A DNA stretch of 40,516 nt from Streptomyces diastatochromogenes. GTDB taxonomy: Bacteria; Actinomycetota; Actinomycetes; Streptomycetales; Streptomycetaceae. Location of the stretch: contig LRTP01000436.1 of assembly GCA_001550305.1 (NCBI GenBank), positions 1-40,516 of the forward strand. The letters run 5' to 3'. The notes under the pieces are model-generated. The model worked only from the letters and a program-made list of their open reading frames with translations, was not told the DNA's origin and did not search any database. A program made the position numbers and the translations under genes. Shown here piece after piece: positions 25,557-33,248 of the stretch. The stretch's first letter is position 1; every line of letters begins with the position of its first letter.

Positions 25557-27398
25557 ATGTGCGGCATCACCGGCTGGGTCTCCTTCGACCGCGACCTGCG
25601 CGCCGAGGCGGAGACATTGGATGCAATGACGGAGACGATGTCCTGCCGGGGTCCCGACGACCGCGGCACCTGGACCGAGGGGCCCGCGGCCCTCGGGCAC
25701 CGCCGGCTCGCGATCATCGACCTGCCCGGCGGACGCCAGCCCATGACCGCCGAGACCCCGGACGGCACGGTCGCGCTCGTCTATTCGGGGGAGGCCTACA
25801 ACTTCACCGAGCTGCGCCGCGAGCTGACCGACCGCGGGCACCGTTTCTCGACCGACTCCGACACCGAGGTGGTGCTGCGCGGCTACCTCGAATGGGGCGA
25901 GGCGCTCCCCGAGCGGCTCAACGGGATGTACGCCTTCGCGGTCTGGGACGGCCGCCACGACAAGCTCGTGATGATCCGCGACCGCATGGGCATCAAGCCC
26001 TTCTACTACTACCCGACCCCCGACGGCGTCCTCTTCGGCTCCGAGCCCAAGGCGATCCTCGCGAACCCGCTGGCCCCGGCCCGGGTCCGCCTCGACGGAC
26101 TGCGCGAGCTGTTCACCTTCGTCAAGACGCCCGGACACGCGATCTGGGACGGCATGCGCGAGGTGGAGCCCGGCACCGTCGTGACCATCGACCGCTCCGG
26201 TCCGCGCCGCCGCGTCTACTGGCAGCTGGAGACCCGGCCGCACACCGACGACCGCGACACCTCCATCGCCACCGTCCGCTCGCTCCTCGAGGACATCGTG
26301 CGCCGCCAGCTCGTCGCCGACGTGCCACGCTGCACCCTGCTCTCCGGCGGCCTCGACTCCTCCGCCATGACCGCGCTGGCCGCCCGGCAGCTCGGCGAGC
26401 ACGGCGAGAAGGTGCGCAGCTTCGCCGTCGACTTCGTCGGCCAGAGCGACCACTTCGTCGCCGACGAGCTGCGGGGCACCCCCGACACCCCGTTCGTGCA
26501 CGACGTGGCCCGCGCCTCGGCCACCGACCACCAGGACATCGTCCTCGACGCGCACGCCCTGGCCGACCTCGACGTCCGGGCGAAGGTGATCAGGGCCCGT
26601 GACCTCCCCATGGGCTTCGGCGACATGGACGCCTCCCTGTACCTGCTCTTCCAGGCCATCCGCGAGCACTCCACGGTCGCGCTCTCCGGGGAGTCGGCGG
26701 ACGAGGTCTTCGGCGGCTACCTGCAGTTCTTCGACGAGGAGGCCCGCAGCGCCGAGACCTTCCCCTGGCTCGTCCGGTTCGGCCGCGACTTCGGCGACGA
26801 CGCCGACGTACTGCGCCCGGACCTCACCGAGGCGCTGGACCTGGAGTCGTACGTCGCCGACGGCTACCGCACGGCCGTCGCGGGCATCCGGCGGCTCGAC
26901 GGCGAGAGCGACTTCGAGTACCGGATGCGGCGGATCTGCAACCTCCACCTGACCCGCTTCGTCCGCGTCCTGCTCGACCGCAAGGACCGCGCGAGCATGG
27001 CCGTCGGCCTGGAGGTGCGGGTGCCGTACTGCGACCACCGGCTCGTCGAGTACGTCTACAACGCGCCCTGGTCCCTGAAGTCCTTCGACGGACGGGAGAA
27101 GAGCCTGCTGCGGGAGGCGACCGCCGACCTGATCCCCAAGTCCGTGTACGACAGGGTCAAGAGCCCCTATCCGTCCACCCAGGACCCCAAGTACGCGATC
27201 GCCCTCCAGGACCATGCCAAGGACCTCCTGGCCCGGCCCGCGCACCCGGTCTTCGACCTCGTCGACCGGGAGCGGGTCCACCGGGCCGCCCACCGCGACA
27301 GCCCGCAGATCACGCAGGCGTCGCGGCGGGGCCTGGAGCGCACCCTGGACCTGGCGCTGTGGCTGGACATGTACGCCCCGGACGTACTGCTCACCTGA
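25557..27398 (+). CDS. asnB: Asparagine synthase (glutamine-hydrolysing)
   Basis: A 613-aa class II glutamine amidotransferase that makes asparagine from aspartate, glutamine and ATP. Cys2 (MCGITGWVSFD) becomes the N-terminal nucleophile. The glutaminase domain (1-~200) has RGPDDRG and YNFTELRREL. The synthetase domain has the PP-loop SGGLDSS (263-269), SGESADEVFGGYLQFF and KDRASMAVGLEVRVPYCDHRLVEY. Length is typical. ATG at 25557 follows GGGAGGTAACGC. It overlaps the convergent DUF4232-like gene by 8 bp, with the palindrome gctca-cc-tgagc across the two stops. AsnB-like proteins can also act in secondary metabolism, but nothing around it suggests a biosynthetic cluster. Confidence 0.93.
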   Translation: MCGITGWVSFDRDLRAEAETLDAMTETMSCRGPDDRGTWTEGPAALGHRRLAIIDLPGGRQPMTAETPDGTVALVYSGEAYNFTELRRELTDRGHRFSTDSDTEVVLRGYLEWGEALPERLNGMYAFAVWDGRHDKLVMIRDRMGIKPFYYYPTPDGVLFGSEPKAILANPLAPARVRLDGLRELFTFVKTPGHAIWDGMREVEPGTVVTIDRSGPRRRVYWQLETRPHTDDRDTSIATVRSLLEDIVRRQLVADVPRCTLLSGGLDSSAMTALAARQLGEHGEKVRSFAVDFVGQSDHFVADELRGTPDTPFVHDVARASATDHQDIVLDAHALADLDVRAKVIRARDLPMGFGDMDASLYLLFQAIREHSTVALSGESADEVFGGYLQFFDEEARSAETFPWLVRFGRDFGDDADVLRPDLTEALDLESYVADGYRTAVAGIRRLDGESDFEYRMRRICNLHLTRFVRVLLDRKDRASMAVGLEVRVPYCDHRLVEYVYNAPWSLKSFDGREKSLLREATADLIPKSVYDRVKSPYPSTQDPKYAIALQDHAKDLLARPAHPVFDLVDRERVHRAAHRDSPQITQASRRGLERTLDLALWLDMYAPDVLLT

Positions 27399-27891
27399 GC
27401 GCCCGGTCGGCGACCGCCTGCGAGGACTTCCACCACGAGGTCACCGGCTCCCACACCAGGACGACGCGACCGACGCCCAGCTCACGCGCGGTGAACGTAC
27501 GGCCGAAGCGCGCCGGGTCCGCCGAGACGCTGATCGCCTCCACCCGGCGGGCCTCCGGGTCCGCCGGGTCGGCGATGGTCCGCAGGGCCGCGTACGCCGT
27601 CCGGCCCGCATCGAGCAGGTACGGTCCGCTCCGCCCCGCGGGAACCGGCAGGGCGGCGCCGTCGAGGTCCCCGAAGACGACGGTCGGGATGCGGTCGACG
27701 GTGCACGCCCGGGTGGAGCGGTTGGTGACGCCGAGGTGCAGCAGCGTGGGGTCGGCGGAGCGGTGGGCGTGGACGGTGACGGCCTTCTCGGCGCAGCGGG
27801 CGGGCCGCGCGGCGGCCGAGCCGCTCTGCGGCACGGCGAGAAGCAGCGCCGCGGCGACGGCCGGGAGGGCGAGAACGGGTCGGATGCGCAT
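27391..27891 (-). CDS. Secreted DUF4232-like protein, 166 aa
   Basis: The signal peptide is clear (MRIRPVLALPAVAAALLLAVPQSGSAAA). The mature part is a single beta-sandwich-like domain with VTVHAHRSADPTLLHLGVTNRSTRACTVDRIPTVVFGDLDG, which resembles the DUF4232 family of exported actinobacterial proteins of unknown function. Two Cys residues (CAEKA and ACTVD) may form a disulfide. The ATG at 27891 follows GGGGGAA by seven bases. Its 3' end overlaps asnB by 8 bp on the opposite strand. Four 12-bp tandem repeats lie 22 bp upstream of the start. A longer frame upstream reads the iterons as a four-residue repeat and continues into other DNA, so it is not used. Confidence 0.8.
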   Translation of the reverse strand: MRIRPVLALPAVAAALLLAVPQSGSAAARPARCAEKAVTVHAHRSADPTLLHLGVTNRSTRACTVDRIPTVVFGDLDGAALPVPAGRSGPYLLDAGRTAYAALRTIADPADPEARRVEAISVSADPARFGRTFTARELGVGRVVLVWEPVTSWWKSSQAVADRALR

Positions 27892-27912
27892 CGGTGGGTT
27901 CCCCCTGTTTCG

Positions 27913-27960
27913 GTCACGAGCGGTGTCATGAGCGGTGTCACGAGCGATGTCACGAACGGT
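27913..27960. repeat. Four 12-bp tandem iterons upstream of the DUF4232-like gene
   Basis: gtcacgagcggt, gtcatgagcggt, gtcacgagcgat and gtcacgaacggt follow one another without gaps (27913-27924, 27925-27936, 27937-27948, 27949-27960). Each of copies 2-4 differs from copy 1 by a single base. The array lies 22-69 bp upstream of the ATG at 27891, in promoter or leader sequence. Confidence 0.9.
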
Positions 27961-28016
27961 GAGTATCGCCTGCTCAGTGTGACGACCGAAGTGCCCTCCG
28001 GGTTGTGTCCGACCCC

Positions 28017-29579
28017 TCAGGGGGCCGTCGCGTCCTCCGGGCCGCAGGAACTGCCGTTGTCCGGCAGTGATCCGTACAGCAGGAAGTCGGTGACCTTCTG
28101 GCGCACGCACTTGGACGACGCGTAGCCGGTGTGGCCCTCGCCCTTGTTGTCGAGCACGACGGCCGCGGAGCCGAGCCGCTCGGCGGTCTCCTCGGTCCAG
28201 CGGTACGGGGTCGCCGGGTCCCCGCGGGTGCCGACGAGGAGCATCTTCGGCGTGTGGACATCGCGTACCTTCTCGCGGATGTAATCGCTGCCCTTGGGGC
28301 GGCCGTAGCACATCAGCAGCTCGTTGAGGCGGAGGGGGCCGAAGATCGGCGACGCCTCCTGGTAGGCGGCCTTCAGATCGTCGATCTCCTTGGTGAGCTG
28401 TGCGGCGCTGGGCCGATCGGGGTCGTCGGCGCAGTTGATCGCCAGGAGTGCGCTCTCGAGGTTGTCCGGGGGCACGTTCGCGGGGTCGACCAGCCCGCTG
28501 TACGTGGCGTGGGGCAGGGCGCTGCCCCCGGCCGCCTGCAACAGTGGGCTCGGGTCGCCGTCCTGGACGAGTGAGGCGAGGGACCGCTCGAGCTTCGGCC
28601 ACCCCTTGCGGTCAAAGAGTTCCAGACCCATGGTCGCCACCAGGTCCTGGCCGGAGAACTGCTGCCCGAAGTTCGTCGGCACCGGGTTCTTGTCCAGCGA
28701 GTCGACGAGCCGCGCGACCCGCTGACGGGCATCGCGCGGATCCTGCCCGAAGGGGCACGACGTGTCCTGGGTGCACCAGGTGAGGAAGTCCTCAAGGGCG
28801 GTCTGCTGCCCCTCGGCGCTCACCAGGCCCGACTCGGACAGCGGCTCGGTGAGCGTGTCCACGCCGTCTAGCACCATGCGGCCCGTCTTGTCGGGGAACT
28901 GGCTCGCGTACACCGCGCCCAGGCGCGTTCCGTACGAGAACCCCAGGTAGTTGAGCTTCTTGTCACCGAGGGCCTGGCGTATCACGTCCAGGTCCCGGGA
29001 GGCGTTGACCGTGCCGATGTGGGCCAGTACCGGGCTGGAGTGCTTGGCGCACTCGTCGGCGTCCTTCCGCACCTGCTTGAGGAGTGCCTCCGGGCTGCTG
29101 TCGTGGGTGGCCGGGCCCGTCGCGTCGGAGCCCTGGCCCATGCCGCCGCCGCAGCTGACGGGAGAGGACCGGCCGACACCGCGCGGGTCGAAGGTCACCA
29201 CGTCGTAGCCGTTGGTGAGCGGCATGAAGTCCTTGCCGCCGGTGGCGAGCTGCGGGACTCCCGGGACGCCGGGGCCGCCGAAGTTCAGCAGTACGGATCC
29301 CCTCGACGGGCCGGTGGCGCGGTAGCGGGCCAGCGCGAGGTCGAGCGTCCCGGCCCCCGGGTGCGCGTAGTCCAGCGGGACGGTCACCTGCCCGCACTGC
29401 AGATCCGCGGGCATCGCGTCGCCCTTGCAGGTGCCCCACTTGATCTGCTGGTGGTAGAAGCGGGAGAGATCGGGGCCCTCGGCAGCCGTCGCCACCCCCG
29501 AGGGCAGACCCGCCGCCAGCAGGACCAGTGTCACGACGCCGGCTCCGGCGTACGCCCAGCGTTGGTGCGCGGACAGCAT
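28017..29579 (-). CDS. Secreted alpha/beta-hydrolase, tripeptidyl aminopeptidase-like (S33)
   Basis: A 520-aa exported hydrolase. Residues 1-33 form the signal peptide (SAHQRWAYAGAGVVTLVLLAAG). The alpha/beta fold shows LLNFGGPGVPG (oxyanion region), VVTFDPRGVGRSSPV and the nucleophile elbow GFSYGTRLGAVYA. The C-terminal TAP-type domain holds the remaining triad residues: VGTRGDPATPY (Asp) and NKGEGHTGYASSKC (His). This layout matches Streptomyces SlpD/SlpE and tripeptidyl aminopeptidases, which release tri- or small peptides from extracellular proteins. ATG at 29579 follows GGAGG by five bases; upstream in-frame codons lack a site. It could cooperate with the S8 protease in protein scavenging. 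Confidence 0.88.
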   Translation of the reverse strand: MLSAHQRWAYAGAGVVTLVLLAAGLPSGVATAAEGPDLSRFYHQQIKWGTCKGDAMPADLQCGQVTVPLDYAHPGAGTLDLALARYRATGPSRGSVLLNFGGPGVPGVPQLATGGKDFMPLTNGYDVVTFDPRGVGRSSPVSCGGGMGQGSDATGPATHDSSPEALLKQVRKDADECAKHSSPVLAHIGTVNASRDLDVIRQALGDKKLNYLGFSYGTRLGAVYASQFPDKTGRMVLDGVDTLTEPLSESGLVSAEGQQTALEDFLTWCTQDTSCPFGQDPRDARQRVARLVDSLDKNPVPTNFGQQFSGQDLVATMGLELFDRKGWPKLERSLASLVQDGDPSPLLQAAGGSALPHATYSGLVDPANVPPDNLESALLAINCADDPDRPSAAQLTKEIDDLKAAYQEASPIFGPLRLNELLMCYGRPKGSDYIREKVRDVHTPKMLLVGTRGDPATPYRWTEETAERLGSAAVVLDNKGEGHTGYASSKCVRQKVTDFLLYGSLPDNGSSCGPEDATAP

Positions 29580-29719
29580 GGATGCCTCCAGGGACGCCCG
29601 GCGTCGTACCGGGCGCCAGGGGGATAGCTCCTCGCTCACGATAAGCGGGTGTCCGGGAGCGCGCCTCTGGGCGGGCGTTCGATAAACGTGACCCTCGATG
29701 GGGTGAAAGCACGATCAGC

Positions 29720-29748
29720 CATAACGTCGGATGGTCCTCCCGCGTTTT
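29720..29748 (+). promoter_or_regulatory. Possible BldN-type promoter upstream of the chaplin gene
   Basis: CATAAC (29720-29725) and CGTTTT (29743-29748) resemble, as I recall it, the sigma-BldN consensus (CGTAAC / CGTTGA) with a 17-bp spacer. Chaplin genes are known BldN targets. The match is partial; it also overlaps a small dyad ccgcg-tttta-cgcgg. Confidence 0.3.
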
Positions 29749-29797
29749 ACGCGGTGCGGGCGAGTGCCCGCGTCCATGTCTGGAAGGCAGGGAACCT

Positions 29798-30502
29798 ATG
29801 AAACGGGTTACCCGAAATGGTTTGATCGCCGCGGCCGCCGCCTCGGGCGCGGCGATGGCCGTGGCGATGCCGGCGCATGCCGACGCCTCGGCGGACGGCG
29901 GCACGGCGGCTTCGCCCGGGCTGATCTCCGGCAACACCCTCCAGCTCCCGGTGCACGTTCCCGTGAACGTGTGCGGCAACACCGTGAACGTGGCCGGGCT
30001 CCTGAACCCCGCCGCGGGCAACGGCTGCGCGAACGTGAGCGAGGGCGGGGGCCCCGGCGCCGGCGGGAGGAGCCACGGCAGGAGCGGCGAAGGCGCTGGT
30101 GGCGTGGACCGCGGCGGTGCCGTCACACGCGGCGGTGCTGTCGCGGTCGGGAGCGGAAAGGATTCTCCGGGCGTGCTCGCGGGCAACGGCCTGCAGCTCC
30201 CGGTGCACCTCCCGGTGAACCTCAGCGGCAACTCCGTGAGCGTGGTCGGCCTCGGCAACGCGTCCGTGGGGAACACGTCCACGAACACCTCCGGCGACCA
30301 CCCGCAGCCGGTGAAGACCGCCCCGAGGCCGCACACGACGCCCAGGGCGCAGGTGCCGCGCTACCAGGCCCCGCCGCGGTCGATGGCCTCCCTCGCCCAC
30401 ACGGGCGCCGACCAGACGATGCCGGCGGTCGGCGCGAGCGCCGCCCTGCTGCTGGGCGGGGCCGTGCTGTACCGGCGGTTCCGGCCCACGGGGGTCCGCT
30501 GA
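29798..30502 (+). CDS. Long chaplin with sortase signal; second chaplin domain cysteine-less
   Basis: A 234-aa cell-wall-anchored chaplin, part of the hydrophobic sheath needed for aerial hyphae. Order: signal peptide (~1-29, ending AHA); chaplin domain 1 (~41-80) with Cys59 and Cys77; Gly/Ser/Arg-rich linker; chaplin domain 2 (~126-165); Pro-rich wall-spanning stretch; LAHTG sorting motif (199-203); hydrophobic helix and RRFRPTGVR tail. LAxTG is recognised by class E sortases. In domain 2 Ser143 and Ser161 stand exactly where the cysteines of domain 1 lie (both pairs 18 residues apart). The ATG follows AGGGA. A strong terminator follows. No other chaplin or rodlin is in the window. Confidence 0.93.
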   Translation: MKRVTRNGLIAAAAASGAAMAVAMPAHADASADGGTAASPGLISGNTLQLPVHVPVNVCGNTVNVAGLLNPAAGNGCANVSEGGGPGAGGRSHGRSGEGAGGVDRGGAVTRGGAVAVGSGKDSPGVLAGNGLQLPVHLPVNLSGNSVSVVGLGNASVGNTSTNTSGDHPQPVKTAPRPHTTPRAQVPRYQAPPRSMASLAHTGADQTMPAVGASAALLLGGAVLYRRFRPTGVR

Positions 30503-30509
30503 CGCGCCA

Positions 30510-30540
30510 GGCCCCACCGGGCACACGACCCGGTGGGGCC
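30510..30540 (+). terminator. Perfect 12-bp stem terminator after the chaplin
   Basis: ggccccaccggg (30510-30521) pairs with cccggtggggcc (30529-30540) around a 7-base loop, eight bases after the stop codon. It can also end the convergent GNAT gene. Confidence 0.8.
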
Positions 30541-30578
30541 CCGTTCGGGTGGCTCCCGTGAGTGGTCCCCGGGCGGGG

Positions 30579-31106
30579 TCAGCGCATCTCGGGAAGGTCG
30601 TCGCGCAGGATGCTGTAGCGCACGCCGTCGCGCCACCGGCCGTCCCGGAACCCCACACTGCGCAGCACACCCTCGCGGGTGAACCCGGCCTTCTCCAGGG
30701 CGCGTTGCTCGGCGATGTTCTCCGCCTCGGTGTCCGCCTCGATCCGCACCACGGTCGTGTGTGCGAACAGGTAACGGACGAGCTGCCGTTGGGCTTGCGT
30801 ACCCCAGCCCTTGCCGCGCGCCTCCGGCAGCAGACCGATGCCCATGTTCCAGTAGTACGTGCTAGGGGTGGGCCGGACCTTCCGCCACCCGACGAAGCCC
30901 AGGCGCTCCTCGCCGCGCACGACCATCAGATAGCCCGCGTCGTCGCCGAGCATGCGGTCCTCCGCCCACTTGCGCCGCCAGCGGTCCGGGTCTCGCCAGC
31001 CGAACCACTGGAAGGGTATGGAGGTCTCGGGTTCCGTCAGGAACCGCTCCATGACGGGCAGGTCGTCCTCGGCCACCGGGCGCAGGGTCACGTCATCGAC
31101 ACTCAT
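30579..31106 (-). CDS. GNAT-family N-acetyltransferase (RimJ/AAC(6')-like)
   Basis: A 175-aa single-domain acetyltransferase. The N-terminus VTLRPVAEDDLPVMERFLTEPET is typical of the RimJ/RimL/AAC(6') branch. Acetyl-CoA binding is supplied by the GIGLLPEARGKGWGTQAQRQLVRYLF segment, followed by the IAEQRALEKAGFTREGVLRS motif. The substrate cannot be told. The ATG at 31106 was chosen because the protein starts directly with the fold; the ribosome site is weak (AGGC). It is convergent with the chaplin and divergent from the next GNAT gene. Confidence 0.85.
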   Translation of the reverse strand: MSVDDVTLRPVAEDDLPVMERFLTEPETSIPFQWFGWRDPDRWRRKWAEDRMLGDDAGYLMVVRGEERLGFVGWRKVRPTPSTYYWNMGIGLLPEARGKGWGTQAQRQLVRYLFAHTTVVRIEADTEAENIAEQRALEKAGFTREGVLRSVGFRDGRWRDGVRYSILRDDLPEMR

Positions 31107-31218
31107 GGACGACAAGCCTATGAGTGACGGAGGCTGAAATCCCCGTGGAGATCGGGAAGGATGCTGCGGGCGCGGGCGACCGCCGCGCACCCCCGCCGCA
31201 AGCGAATGGAGCGCACAC

Positions 31219-32073
31219 ATGACTTCTCCTGGTCCCGCGGATCTCGTCGTCGCCCGGGCCTCGCTCGACGACTGGTCGGTGATCAGCGGGTGGGCGGGGG
31301 ACGAGGGATGGAATCCGGGGCTGTCCGACGCACCGAGCTTCTTCGCCCAGGATCCCGAGGGTTTCTTCATCGGCAGGATCGACGGGCAGCCGGTCTCGGC
31401 GGTGTCGGTCGTGACGTACGACGCCGACTACGCCTTCCTGGGCTTCTATCTCGTACGACCGGATCTGCGCGGCCGCGGCCACGGCCTCACCACCTGGAAG
31501 ACGGCCCTCGCCCACGCCGGCGGCAGGACCGTCGGTCTGGACGGTGTGGTGGCGCAGCAGGACAACTACCGCAAGTCCGGCTTCGAACTGGCCCACCGCA
31601 CCGTCCGGTTCATCGGAACCGTGCCGATGGCACAGACGCCACCGGGGGTGCGGCCCGCCGCGGCGGCCGACTTCGCGTCGATCGCGGCGTACGACAGTGC
31701 CTGCTGTCCGGCCGACCGCCCCCGCTTCCTGGAGCGGTGGCTCACCGGTCCCGGCCACCGCACCTTCGTCCGCGTCGCCGACGGCCACCTCACCGGCTAC
31801 GCGGTGGTCCGGCCCGCCCTCGACCGCCCGCGCGTGGGCCCGCTGTTCGCCGACACCGCCGAGGACGCCCGCGCCCTCCTGCTGGCGCTGGCCGCCGACG
31901 CTCCCGGGGGCGAGGTCGCCATCGACATCCCCGAGTCGAACGCGCCGGGCGTCGCCCTCGCCGAGGAGTTCGGCCTCACCCCCTCCTTCGAGACCGCCCG
32001 GATGTACACCGGCCCGGTCAGGCCGTTCAGCGCCGAGCGCGTCTACGGGGTCACCACGCTCGAGCTCGGCTAG
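31219..32073 (+). CDS. Tandem-GNAT acetyltransferase, 284 aa
   Basis: Two GNAT units are joined. The first (~8-130) has the acetyl-CoA motif FLGFYLVRPDLRGRGHGLTTWKTAL and the QQDNYRKSGFELAHRTVRF end segment. The second (~140-284) is a weaker GNAT-like domain (YAVVRPALDRPRVGPLFADTAEDARALLLAL ... FGLTPSFETARMYTG), as in two-domain YitI-type proteins. Substrate unknown. ATG at 31219 follows GGAG by seven bases. It is convergent with the aldo/keto reductase, 32 bp between stops. Confidence 0.85.
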   Translation: MTSPGPADLVVARASLDDWSVISGWAGDEGWNPGLSDAPSFFAQDPEGFFIGRIDGQPVSAVSVVTYDADYAFLGFYLVRPDLRGRGHGLTTWKTALAHAGGRTVGLDGVVAQQDNYRKSGFELAHRTVRFIGTVPMAQTPPGVRPAAAADFASIAAYDSACCPADRPRFLERWLTGPGHRTFVRVADGHLTGYAVVRPALDRPRVGPLFADTAEDARALLLALAADAPGGEVAIDIPESNAPGVALAEEFGLTPSFETARMYTGPVRPFSAERVYGVTTLELG

Positions 32074-32105
32074 GTCCTGTCCGGCGGATCAGGTTGGGCG
32101 CTGGT

Positions 32106-33134
32106 TCAGGCGGCGGAGCGTTCGGCGGGCAGGCGACGGCGCAGGGCGGTCTGCTGGACGGCGGGTGGGTTGTAGGCCATGTCGAGCGTCCCGATGTCGG
32201 TGCCGGGCGGCACGATCGCGTCGATCTGGTCGAGGATCTCGTCGGTCAGCGTGGTCTCCGCGCCCGCGAGCAGGTCGTCCAAGTGGGCCATCGTGCGCGG
32301 TCCGATGATCGCGGAGGTGACGCCGGGGTGGGCGATCGCGAACGCCATGGCCAGGTGCGTCAGCGGCATCCCCGCCTTCTCGGCCAGGGGGATGAGCTGT
32401 TCCACGGTGTCGAGCCGGCGTTCGTCGCTGAGGTGCTTGAAGCCGAACGCGGCACGGTGACTGTCGGCCTGGCGGTCCTTGCGGTAGCGGCCGGTCAACA
32501 GGCCGCCCGCGAGCGGGCTGTAGACCAGGGCGCCCATGCCGTAGCGCTCGCAGACGGGCAGCACCTCGCGCTCGATGCCGCGGTTGAGGACCGAGTACGT
32601 CGGCTGCTCGCTGCGGAACCGCATCAGGCCCCGTCGCTCGGCGACCCACTGCGCCTCGACGATGTCCGAGGCGGGGAAGGAGGAGGTGCCGATGGCCCGG
32701 ACCTTGCCCGCGCGCACCAGGTCGGTGAGGGCCGAGAGGGTCTCCTCCACGTCGGTGTCCGGGGCGGGACGGTGGATCTGGAACAGATCGACGTGGTCGG
32801 TGCCGAGCCGGCGCAGCGAGTCCTCCAGCGCGCGGACCAGCCAACGCCGCGAGTTGCCCCGCTGGTTGGGGTCGTCCCCCATGGGGAGGTGGGCCTTGGT
32901 GGCGAGTACGACGTCGTCCCGGCGGCCCTTGAGAGCCTTGCCGACGATTTCCTCGGACTCGCCGCGTGAGTAGGCGTCCGCGGTGTCGACGAAGTTGATG
33001 CCCGCGTCCAGTGCCTTGTGGATGATCCGGACGGAGTCGTCGTGGTCGGGGTTGCCGATGGCGCCGAACATCATCGCGCCCAGACAGTACGGGCTGACCT
33101 TGATGCCGGTTCGGCCCAGTGTGCGGTACTTCAT
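32106..33134 (-). CDS. Aldo/keto reductase
   Basis: A 342-aa NADPH-dependent (beta/alpha)8 barrel. The family start MKYRTLGRTGIKVSPYCLGAMMFG is clear. The catalytic tetrad is Asp50 and Tyr55 (FVDTADAYSRGESEE), Lys80 (VLATKAH) and His121 (FQIHRP); the NADP-binding end has SAIIGPRTMAHLDDLL. It reduces aldehydes or ketones of unknown identity. ATG at 33134 follows AAGGAG. It is divergent from a TetR regulator, and two identical-type operators lie between them, one closer to each gene. Repression by that TetR protein is therefore the likely control. Confidence 0.92.
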   Translation of the reverse strand: MKYRTLGRTGIKVSPYCLGAMMFGAIGNPDHDDSVRIIHKALDAGINFVDTADAYSRGESEEIVGKALKGRRDDVVLATKAHLPMGDDPNQRGNSRRWLVRALEDSLRRLGTDHVDLFQIHRPAPDTDVEETLSALTDLVRAGKVRAIGTSSFPASDIVEAQWVAERRGLMRFRSEQPTYSVLNRGIEREVLPVCERYGMGALVYSPLAGGLLTGRYRKDRQADSHRAAFGFKHLSDERRLDTVEQLIPLAEKAGMPLTHLAMAFAIAHPGVTSAIIGPRTMAHLDDLLAGAETTLTDEILDQIDAIVPPGTDIGTLDMAYNPPAVQQTALRRRLPAERSAA

Positions 33135-33188
33135 GAGTCTCCTTGTGCGTCGGCCGGTGCCCGCCGCGGCGCGTTAGGCTGGCTGAAA

Positions 33189-33229
33189 CGGAACAGCGTT
33201 CAACATAGACGATACGGAACGGTGTTCCG
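33189..33229. promoter_or_regulatory. Two dyad operators between aldo/keto reductase and TetR gene
   Basis: cggaac-agc-gttcaa (33189-33203) and cggaac-ggt-gttccg (33215-33229) share the same half-sites; the second is a perfect palindrome, and centres are 26 bp apart. They sit in the 114-bp divergent promoter region, as expected for autoregulated TetR repressors. Confidence 0.7.
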
Positions 33230-33248
33230 GTTAGCAAGGGGAAGCATC

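Noticed and set aside
25464..27293. 609-codon minus-strand frame over asnB
   Set aside because: Antisense shadow of a gene with all AsnB motifs; composition is Val/Gly/Glu/Asp-rich with no domain.
27892..28602. N-terminal extension of the DUF4232-like protein through the iterons
   Set aside because: The longer frame overlaps the hydrolase gene on the same strand and turns the iterons into a peptide repeat; the signal peptide and GGGGGAA site support the ATG at 27891.
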